Source of the DNA: Isoperla grammatica
Taxonomy: Eukaryota; Arthropoda; Insecta; Plecoptera; Perlodidae
Length of the DNA: 64,000 bases
Assembly (NCBI GenBank): GCA_945910005.1
Contig: OX246744.1
Span: forward strand, 902,199-966,198
Direction of reading: 5' to 3'
Below are positions 25,870 through 35,467 of this stretch, piece by piece. The notes under the pieces are model-generated. The model had not been told where the DNA came from. It saw only the letters and a list, made by a program, of their open reading frames with translations, and ran no database searches. Every line of letters begins with the position of its first letter. Within the stretch, counting starts at the first letter, position 1. The position numbers and the translations under genes are program-made.

Positions 25870-28800
25870 ATGTAAGTTGCTTTTATATACAAAACCGATC
25901 CCACGTGCGTGAATACTGTATTACAACAATGAAAACGGTTGACATGCCACAGGCTATTAACTTGCCAGCATAGGCCCTAGGCCTATGTGAGGCAAATCTG
26001 TTACTACGGTTTGGTCTGTTCTGTTCGCCAGTGCGAAGAGCTAAACAACTGGCCTGTGTAATCTAGGTCGTGTTCTAGGCGGGGCTCGTCGTCTTTGGCA
26101 ACTACATAGCCAGTTCTTGCCCTAGTAATAGGCCTAGGCTAGCTAATGGACAAGGAACATGCCAACAATGATACAATTTGCCGCCACTTCTATTCATTGT
26201 TGCCTACATTGCCCTTTCTTAGGTCCTCGACAAAACCGTGTGGGCCCCCCATCAGTATGCCCCGCCTCCTGTGGGGTCGCCGTCCTACTCAGACGCCCGC
26301 GACTCCACAGGAAGAGGACAACGACGGTTGCGAGTCGGACTCCACCTACTGTTCGGTCGTCGAGCGTCCTCCCGTCGACGTCCCCCTCGACGACGTGGAC
26401 ATGGCTGACGTTCACTCGCCCATGTCCTTCTCACCTCGACCACCTGTCACTCACGATGACCCCTACGTACAGGTAACTGCACTAGCCTCAGATCCTTATC
26501 TACTGCCTTCTTTCGTGCACTCTGTTTCAACCAGAATCAACAGATGCCTGGCGTTCTTTCACACATTTGTAAAGCGTCTTCAGCTTAGTAGAGTGCAGAA
26601 GCCTCATTAATCAACGCCTACTGTGTTTGTAATTTACAGATGTCCAACACAAGATCGTAAATTATCCCTTATTAAACCTGTTTCAAGTAAATGATAGGAA
26701 CTAGAGACTCTGCTACTTTGTAAGCATGATACTAGTTCCGTTGAGGTAACTTTAATCTCATACAAGGTAAGGTACCTATGTCATCACAGGTTGTTGTTCA
26801 TTACTCTTCAGGAACCCGAAGACTTTGGTTTGCGTGACGTCATCCCGTCGACGGACGAACAAAATCGCTTGTTCGACGAACTCTTAAAAGCGTCCAGGTT
26901 TCAACCTGTTGCTACCATAGAGACGGAGGTCTCCCATAGCAACGCCATGTTGGACATTGAACGGAGACTGAGCACTCGTTTGAACATCACCGACAAAGTC
27001 AAGGAGCTTAGCAGGGAAGAGAGAAGAGCGAGGAGAGGTAAAGAGCGACTGCGTCGTGTTGAGAGGAGGGTGACTACGAGGTCCTCGCAGAAGGCGACTA
27101 AATGCATTGGAGAGGATCCAGTGGCGGATGTGACGAGGCGAAACCAACCAGTGGCGGACCGGAAGGGAGTCAAGGCCTCGGGAAAGAACAAGAATCGTAC
27201 AGGACGCTCCAAGGAGACATTTGACCGCAAGCGACTGGTAAAACATCAACTCAGTTACGTTTATTTGTTTATTGTGGAAACCCCGATTTCTTTCTGTTAA
27301 AATTGCCAAAAAATAAACCAAAGTATGCCACCCTCTGGAGAATCGAGTGCTCCTTCTTGGTTCCAATAATGTTTCCGTTTATATTGTCATGTAATCCAAT
27401 ATTCATGACAATATTATATCACATTATTATTTTTAGTTAATAGTTAATAGTTCAAAATAGTTAGGGACATTTTTACTGAACCTCAAAACAAGAACACTGA
27501 ATTCTTATTTTGGTTCATAGAGAGAAATCTGTGTTTCCTCAGGGTAGGTGGAATCGCAGCCTTCAATAGCTTCTTGTTTCTGTTCTCCTTCCAGACCGAT
27601 CTGCGACGTCGCCTGGCCGACATGAACGAAGCCGTCCGCATGAAACTGTTCTACGGGGGTTCCCCACTGTCCTATCAGCAGGCGAGCGACTACCTGTTGC
27701 AGGCGCAACAACACTGCAAAGAGCTCAGATCGTCCCGCTGGCGCCCCAACCGGGATGTGGAGGAACTACAACAGGTGGGAGACAAGATTTGCGTGATGCT
27801 GCAGGAGAGCTTTCGTCTCACTCAACAGTCGCTCACTCAGACACAGACGTAAGACTTATTGTCTACCCTCTCTATAGCTCAGCGGTTTGTTATAATAAGC
27901 ATGATACTAGTTATACGTTGGGAGAACTTAATAACTGCTCAGTTACCGTAATTCTCACTAAACAAAATACTAAATCACTGACATGTAATTTCAGCCAACA
28001 AACCCCGGAGCCCGAATGCGAAGAGGCTGAGCTCAACAACGTGGCCGAGGTCAACAACGAGGTAGAGGTCATCGACATCTCTGACGACGAAGATGACGGC
28101 AACAAGTCATGGGAAGACATCGAAGACGCCTTCGACAGAATCTCCATCGCTTCCCCCCCGGCGCGCAACACTGCCGCTCGATCGAAGCACGTTGGACACC
28201 CTGACAACGCCCACTATCGAGTCAAGACATCAAACAATACATCGATAGTTCTAGTGAAACGCACTGCAACAAGTGACCGACAAGTAATTGACGACCAGAC
28301 GGAGGCGAATCAACAAGTATCGCAACAAGTAGACAGAACAGGGTTGTTTGAAACTATGTTTGACGACAGTGTACCAGACGAAGTATCTCAAACTATACAA
28401 GTTAACAAGTTGAAACGCAAAGCAGACAGAAAGGAGTCACAGAATAGCAAGGCCACACAGAATCAACAGGTTGTGCAGCAAGTAGACAGGACAGCCCTGT
28501 TTGAAACTATATCTGACGACAGTGAACCGGACGAAGAACCTCAAACTATTCAACAAGTAACTACTCAACAAGTTAGCAAGCTGAAACGCAAAGCAGACAG
28601 AAAGGAGTCACAGAATAGCAAGGCCACACAGAATCAACAGGTTGTGCAGCAAGTAGACAGAACGATCTTGTTTGAAACTATATCTGACGACAGTGAACCG
28701 GACGAAGAACCTCAAACTATTCAACAGGTAAACACATTGAAACGTAAGTTAATCAGCAAGGACCCACAGAACACCAATGTCTCACAGATTCAACGCGAAA

Positions 28801-29357
28801 CAGCCAACGTAACGTCGAAAAAGAACCCCCCAAATTGGTTCAAAGGTTTGATTCCGGAGACGGCCACAAAGTTGTTGTCCAAGAGTTCTCAAAGTCGAAA
28901 CGAGAGCACGTCGGCACGAAACACTCAACAACTGCTAGACGATTCCCAAATGCCGAAGTCGACAACCGCTGCCAACGGGAATGTGTGGTTCAAAGGACTC
29001 GTTACGGAGAAAACCTCAAAGTCCTCAAAGAGTCCTCAAAGTCGAAACGAGAGCACGTCGGCACCGAACACTCAACAACTGCTAGACGATTCCCAAATGC
29101 CGAAGTCGACTGCAAATCTCAACAAGACTGACAACGGTTATGTGCGTTCCAAGGGAGTGATTACCAAGAGAGTTCAGACTCAACAAGTGTTGAGTGGTTC
29201 ATTGGTGGCAGCCAGGCCAAAGCCGGTTCGTCGGGTCGTTCGCACATTGCGTGTGAGGCATAAACTTGGCGAACTGGCGCCCAATTCAGATCTCCCAGCA
29301 TCGTTCTGGCTCTATCCGTACCCGACCTTTCCCATGGGAGACGTACAGGATTACTAG
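25870..29357 (+). CDS. Protein B: paralogue of protein A, repetitive acidic C-terminal half
   Basis: Exons 25870-25871 (AT), 26223-26472, 26812-27237, 27595-27848 and 27995-29357; 764 aa, phases 2, 0, 0 and 2 all agree. The ATG is split by the first intron (AAAAT|GTAAGT ... TTTCTTAG|G). Exon 3 is basic (LSREERRARRGKERLRR). Exon 4 (227-310) is the domain shared with protein A: VRMKLFYGGSPLSYQQA ... LRSSRW ... VGDKICVMLQESFRLTQQ. The tail begins with VEVIDISDDEDD, a strong SUMO-interaction-type motif. It then has repeats of FETISDDSEPDEE with KLKRKADRKESQNSK (about three) and QLLDDSQMPKS (two). An alternative start, Met at 26146 without the 5' exon, is possible but would ignore the strong acceptor. 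Function unknown. Confidence 0.75.
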
Positions 29358-29482
29358 ACACGTCGTGAATCACGCACGCAGTTACCGTTACATCTAGTTG
29401 AGACACTTGCCTAGAAACTATCAGTGACTCGTCCTCATCTAATCTTTCCATACAAAATGACCATAACACCTGTTTATGTAAA

Positions 29483-30466
29483 GACTACCTGTTTGAGCGC
29501 ATTCACGCAGTTGACAAGACTACCTGTTTGAGCGCATTCACGCAGTTGACAAGACTACCTGTTCGAGCGCATTCACGCAGTTGACAAGACTACCTGTTCG
29601 AGCGCATTCACGCAGTTGACAAGACTACCTGTTTGAGCGCATTCACGCAGTTGACAAGACTATACCTGTTTGAGCGCATTCACGCAGTTGACAAGACTAC
29701 CTGTTTGAGCGTATTCACGCAGTTGACAAGACTACCTGTTTGAGCGCATTCACGCAGTTGACAAGACTACCTGTTTGAGCGCATTCACGCAGTTGACAAG
29801 ACTACCTGTTTGAGCGTATTCACGCAGTTGACAAGACTACCTGTTTGAGCGTATTCACGCAGTTGACAAGACTACCTGTTTGAGCGTATTCACGCAGTTG
29901 ACAAGACTACCTGTTTGAGCGTATTCACGCAGTTGACAAGACTACCTGTTTGAGCGCATTCACGCAGTTGACAAGACTACCTGTTTGAGCGCATTCACGC
30001 AGTTGACAAGACTACCTGTTTGAGCGTATTCACGCAGTTGACAAGACTACCTGTTTGAGCGTATTCACGCAGTTGACAAGACTACCTGTTTGAGCGTATT
30101 CACGCAGTTGACAAGACTACCTGTTCGAGCGCATTCACGCAGTTGACAAGACTACCTGTTTGAGCGCATTCACGCAGTTGACAAGACTACCTGTTTGAGC
30201 GTATTCACGCAGTTGACAAGACTATACCTGTTTGAGCGCATTCACGCAGTTGACAAGACTACCTGTTCGAGCGCATTCACGCAGTTGACAAGACTACCTG
30301 TTTGAGCACATTCACGCAGTAGACAAGACTACCTGTTTGAGCGCATTTACGCAGTTGACAAGACTACCTGTTCGAGCGTATTCACGCAGTTGACAAGACT
30401 ACCTGTTTGAGCGTATTCACGCAGTTGACAAGACTACCTGTTTGAGCGTATTCACGCAGTTGACAT
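29483..30466 (+). repeat. 35-bp minisatellite downstream of gene B
   Basis: About 28 near-identical copies of a 35-bp unit built on CTGTTTGAGCGCATTCACGC, with C/T variants (GCGCATT or GCGTATT, TTTGAG or TTCGAG) and two TA insertions. It lies between the B stop codon and AATAAA at 30796, so it probably belongs to the B 3' UTR. Direct repeats without unique spacers, so not CRISPR. Confidence 0.95.
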
Positions 30467-30479
30467 GAAAACTACTAAA

Positions 30480-31700
30480 ATACAAATTATCTTTGCTGAC
30501 AAAGTTGTGACGATAACTAACAAGTTTCTTCGTAAACAATTTAGTGAAGATTGATAACTTGTACAGCGTGCCTATCATTTTGCTGTATGGATATATGTAT
30601 AATCTAGAATTCCTTCTATTAAAAGTTCTTTTACTCTCACTCGAAAGAATAACTGATCAACTCTGAAAATATCATTATGAACTTGCCTATCAGTTAATTA
30701 ATAGTGAATAATATGTATTAAAAATATATTTATAAAATAAGTCCTTGTAAACATGTAATAACATAATTATATTTATAGATACATGCAGAAACGAGAATAA
30801 AACACGTAATTCACAAAGTGTGATAACTTACTTGTTTGAATTAAGTAGAACACCACATTCCCTCGAATACACATCCATAATATGTAGTGTACTAAACTAA
30901 GTACTAACTAAGTGTGTGTGTACTAAAAAAAAATTGATTTTGAAATTTTTCTCTCGACATTTCGTGGGCTAACTCCGTTCCCTTCGTCAGGAGACGCCGA
31001 GACGTCCGCTGAAGCTGCGATCTTCACGAAACATTGCCATGCAGCCAAGAGGCAACATTTTATCAACAGTTTATTGATTTATTAAAAGGCAATCTGAAAC
31101 TCTGACTAACGTAATAAAAATCAAAATTCATGCTATTCCCAATTTAATATGATTTAAATATAATATGTAAGCAAATATATATAAAAATATACTACGTAAT
31201 AGTTAAAATATCAAAATAAGAATCTAAAAGCGAAGTTGGAATACAAACTCACGTTTGGCTCAACACATTTAACGGTCACACAGGTGGAGAAAACGTCAAA
31301 TTTAAATTATGTAAGAAAAATATGGCTTGGAGTTTAGTTTGATAGATTACTTAAATGAGTATTAGTAATCAGCAACGCTTACGTAGATTTAGCTTAAGAG
31401 TGTTCGAAAGCTTGAAAAGTATGAGAAGTTTAGGATTTTTGTCTATCAATATCAAAATTTTGAAATGATTCGGGACTATATATTATCAAGATCTAAAGCA
31501 TCCGTAAAAAAATTGATAAAATTTGATGATTTTAAGACAATCCCAAATAATTTAATGTGGTCCAAAGGTAATACCTTTATATCTGTAGATGTTGACAATA
31601 TAATAGCCCCGGACCATTCCATATTTTCATTATTGAATGTATATTTTAAACAAAGGGACAAAAAGCCAACAATTCTCGCCCATTCTGAGCCACTTGCAAC
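30480..31700. other. AT-rich intergenic between convergent genes B and SKP1-like
   Basis: No exon supported. The first codons of a plus-strand ORF at 31465 run into the SKP1-like 3' array and have no recognised homologue. Confidence 0.5.
30796..30801 (+). terminator. Candidate poly(A) signal of gene B
   Basis: First AATAAA after the 35-bp array; its use would place the whole array in the mRNA. Confidence 0.4.
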
Positions 31701-31736
31701 GAACACTCTTAAAGGGACGTTTGTGTCGGCTGCTGC

Positions 31737-31945
31737 GGACCTACACGATCTTCTTGGCGAACTACACGATCTTCCTCGCGAACTACGCGATCTTCCTCGC
31801 GAGCTACACGATCTTCCTCGCGAGCTACACGATCTTCCTCACGAACTACACGATCTTCCTCGCGAACTACGCGATCTTCCTCGCGAGCTACACGATCTTC
31901 CTCACGAACTACACGATCTTCCTCGCGAACTACACGATCTTCTTC
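31737..31945 (-). repeat. 21-bp array at the SKP1-like stop codon
   Basis: About ten copies of a 21-bp unit based on CACGATCTTCCTCGCGAACTA (plus strand, 21 bases given as unit length; last base A is the stop-codon edge). On the gene strand every unit carries an in-frame TAG, so translation ends at the first one. The array replaces the normal SKP1 C-terminal coding region. Confidence 0.85.
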
Positions 31946-33518
31946 ACGATCTTCTCCAAGTTGAACGTGTCCATGATCTCCTCGGTAGTCTTCCCGTCGA
32001 TGAGTTGGGCGCAGGCGTAGGACGTGGCGCCCATCAGCCCCTTGATACCCAGGAAGTGGGCGGCCTAGAACAGATATACAACCCCTACTTACAACCCTCA
32101 CACACAGACGCAGGCGTAGGACGTGGCGCCCATCAGCCCCTTGATACCCAGGAAGTGGGCGGCCTAGAACAGATATACAACCCCTACTTACAACCCCCAC
32201 ACACACAGACGCAGGCGTAGGACGTGGCGCCCATCAGCCCCTTGATACCCAGGAAGTGGGCGGCCTAGAACAGATATACAACCCCTACTTACAACCCCCA
32301 CACACACAGACGCAGGCGTAGGACGTGGCGCCCATCAGCCCCTTGATACCCAGGAAGTGGGCGGCCTAGAACAGATATACAACCCCTAGTTACAACCCCG
32401 CACACACACAGACGCAGGCGTAGGACGTGGCGCCCATCAGCCCCTTGATACCCAGGAAGTGGGCGGCCTAGAACAGATATACAACCCCTACTTACAACCC
32501 CCACACACACAGACGCAGGCGTAGGACGTGGCGCCCATCAGCCCCTTGATACCCAGGAAGTGGGCGGCCTAGAACAGAGCAGTGGCGAGCAGATCTACAA
32601 GCCCCTTAATACAACCCCTTATAAGCAAGGTATGAATGGACTGCTATGAGGGACAATGATTAAACAATTGCTAAGAATTAATTTAGTGATTGTCAGAGTG
32701 ACCCTGGGCCAACTTCTACCCCATAGTATTGCTTGAGACTCACGTTGGTCAGCTCGACGAGGGTGCGCGCGTCGCCGTAGGGTAGATCGACGTCCGTGTC
32801 TAGGACGCCGGCACGGCCGTACTTGGGCTCCCAGCTGCCGCGCCTGCGCTGAAGGGCGTCCGCCCCCAGGTCATCCCTGTGTCGCCCCACCCAGTCCACC
32901 ACCTTGCGCAAGATGCCGGCGCGCACGCTGCGCAGTAGTATCACGCGCCGGGGGTCGTTGCCTGTCCTGGCGGCAAGAACCCTTCAATAAGGGGGCGTAT
33001 CCCGAGCACAGACGTGGCCTAGCCTGCCTAACTGACCCCTTCAAGTGTTGCCGCATATTTTCTCTGTCCTATACTCGCATTGTCCATAACGTGGCTGGTG
33101 TCCACGTCTCTGGCGAGATATCCGCGGTGACCAATCAGAACCTGGCTCTCCGCGCGGCAACACCGCACCGCGACGGTAAACGCTGTGATTGGTCAACGCG
33201 CATTATCTTGACGCGTGGCAGCACCGCACCGCGACGGTAAACGCTGTGATTGGTCACTCACCACGCATCATCTTGCCGCGCGGCAACACCGCACCGCGAC
33301 GGTAAACGCTGTGATTGGTCAACGCAGTCATCTTGCCGCGCGAACACGATACCACAGCCATCTCGACAGAGAGGTCAATCAGACCCCGGTCAAGAAGGCT
33401 GTGGCCAATACTCACCGTTCTTCTCGAGGATGTATTTTATCGTCGGAGAGAACTTGGCTATTCTGTCGTCCACTGTCATGATGAGTCCGTCGTAGCTTCG
33501 CAGCTTCAGTTGCGGCAT
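31930..33518 (-). CDS. Divergent SKP1-like protein with altered C-terminus
   Basis: SKP1 links F-box proteins to cullin-1 in SCF ubiquitin ligases. Exons 33518-33416, 32961-32744 and 32064-31930; 151 aa; phases 1 and 0. It begins MPQLKLRSYDGLIMTVDDRI (SKP1: short beta strand, SxDG, hydrophobic core). It continues VRAGILRKVVDWVGRHRDD, then AAHFLGIKGLMGATSYACAQ and IDGKTTEEIMDTFNL, matching the SKP1 POZ fold and dimer/CUL1 face. The family's C-terminal helices with the WCEE end, which grip the F-box, are missing. After TFNL it reads EKIVKKIV and stops inside a 21-bp tandem array. The acidic loop is also reworked. Either a divergent paralogue or a gene losing function. The exon 2 acceptor was chosen (GGACAG|GC) to keep frame. 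Confidence 0.82.
32009..32577 (-). repeat. About 101-bp array duplicating the SKP1-like exon 3 acceptor
   Basis: Six copies. Each contains CTGTTCTAG followed by the first about 55 bases of exon 3 (GCCGCCCACTTCCTGGGTAT onward), then GT-rich sequence including GTAAGT. Only the copy at 32009-32064 continues into the rest of the exon. The others are decoy acceptors upstream in the intron. Confidence 0.92.
33150..33345. repeat. About 60-bp tandem repeat in SKP1-like intron 1
   Basis: About four copies of a unit with GCACCGCGACGGTAAACGCT and TGTGATTGGTCA, ending about 70 bp from the exon 1 donor. Confidence 0.8.
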
Positions 33519-33560
33519 CGCGCCTGGTGACGTCAGAGAGACAGATCAGACCCCTTTCAT

Positions 33561-33584
33561 GGGGGGGGGGGGGGGGGGGGGGGG
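33561..33584 (+). repeat. Poly(G) tract of 24
   Basis: Uninterrupted run of 24 G about 43 bp upstream of the SKP1-like start codon (C-run on the gene strand). Confidence 0.9.
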
Positions 33585-33589
33585 TTCGT

Positions 33590-35467
33590 ACAACACCAAG
33601 CGAAATAATGCACGGAGAGAAGGAATGAAAGGAGGAGGAAAGAGTGACATGTTTTGTATATGACTGATAATATTAGCTATAGGCTTAAAAAATAATATCG
33701 ACTGTGTTTTATTTGATTTGTAATCATTGTTACATTCTCTTTAACCTACCATAGGACATTTCCCGATTCCTAAATGTGTTTACAGGCATTTTAAACGTCA
33801 CATATGGAAAAACATGAGCCTCCGGTGGCTGGGGCTTTCGTCCCAGACCCCTACCTGCTTGGGCTGTTCGACCCCCAATTTCAAATTCCTGGGTAGGCTA
33901 CGCCACTGGGCGTAGCCTATCAATTACACATTCGAAACCACAGGCCTCGTTAGTCACGCCTACTAAGTTTGGAATTTCTAGGCAACCAATATACGGTCGT
34001 TACTGCCACTGATTAGGTACCACTTCCCCCCCACCCTCACTCCACCCTAGTAGGCCTACCCTAATAAACACACATCCTAGTCCTACCTTGAGAAATGATT
34101 CACTGGAGATTCCTTAAACACTAAAGCATGGCAAGAGCGGAGACCCAAGACCATACCACCCGGCTTAGCTCTGAGGTACCACCATGCAACCAACACAAAC
34201 CGTCCTAAAGAAATAACACAGACGAAGACTCCCTACCTAAATTTAAACCAGACATATTGTTTGTTTGATCACTGATCACGACCTCATCACTGCCAACTGG
34301 ATATGGTCAAGGTCCGTCGCAAGGTCTACTTGATCTCCGCCTAGCGGAGGCTCGTCGAACTCCAGCCTCCACTAGGCGGAGATCAAGTAGACCTTGTTTA
34401 TCCAACATGCGGTGTTGGCCGATAAAGAAGTTCTCTCACTTTGTACCACCACGACCAGTAAAAGTAGAGAACTAACGTTAAAACTAGGAAGAAAAATCAA
34501 ACATTTCTTTATAGTTTCTAATAGAAGACCTAATGGCAGTTAAAGTAGTGTCCAACTCAAATTAACATACCCACGTTCATATTTAAAACAATACTTTAGG
34601 TGAAAAGGTATAGGGTTTCGATCGCAAGTGGGAACACTTATAAAGGTAGTTTTCACGAAGAAGGTGGAGTTTCTCGGAGATTTCTTTATAACTTCTAATA
34701 GAAGGCCCAATGCTCTTTTAGAAAAAGTGTCCAAATTATTTAAACAAGCCCACGTTTTCTATCAAATAGACGAGTGTGATCACTTTTGCCCGTGAGAGTA
34801 ATTATTGACGAAAATGTAAACCTTCGTTAGCTCGTGATAAATGTTGTCACAGAATTGGGTCACTTTGCTGCATACGATCGATCATTGCAACACGACGGGG
34901 CAAGGCAGTATTCAACTTTCATCGCGGTGTTTATCATGATTTACGATTAAGTGAAAATAAACTAACGTGAATATAAACGATTAACGGATGTACACACATT
35001 TTTATACGGCCCGGTCTTTGAATCGGTCATGAACGGGGCCGTTTGCTGACGGACCGTTACCTGCATAGGGTTTTTTGGGTTACAGATTAAACGAACCGTC
35101 AGCTGACGGTTCCGTTCATTACCTATTGAAAAACCGAGCCTTAGTAAGTTTTTAGAATGGCCGTGTTCTTATCTTTGTTAATCTACATCAAAACAAAATA
35201 TAAACTCGTTTTTCATATAAAACTTTTTTTTACATTTTATTTAAATATAATTTAATAATTACCTACAATACATTTTAAATAACAGTTATAAAAATATCAT
35301 ATAAAAAATAAACAGTTTGTAGCCCATCCACGTTTTTCTGTCAAATTATTTCGAATTTGTAAATAGTTAAATTATTTCGAAGGTTGACTATATAAATCTA
35401 ATTTAAAATCTTCCAAAATGGATGACGCGTTACATTGTATTTAACTGGCCGAATGTTTGGTTCAAGC
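33590..35467. other. Intergenic with small repeats
   Basis: No gene seen. It holds a hairpin repeat at about 34312-34400 (arms GGTCTACTTGATCTCCGCC and its reverse complement). A direct repeat of about 180 bp has copies at about 34503 and 34680 and relatives near 62975 and 63148. A short element at 35005-35150 has inverted ends (CGGCCCGGTCTTTGAATCGG and its imperfect complement). Confidence 0.55.

Noticed and set aside
29483..30466. CRISPR-like array
   Set aside because: Direct tandem units with no unique spacers, in a eukaryotic 3' flank.
31709..32206. Minus-strand ORF with REEDRVV repeats as SKP1-like C-terminus
   Set aside because: It is one frame off from the SKP1-homologous reading, which stops at 31930.
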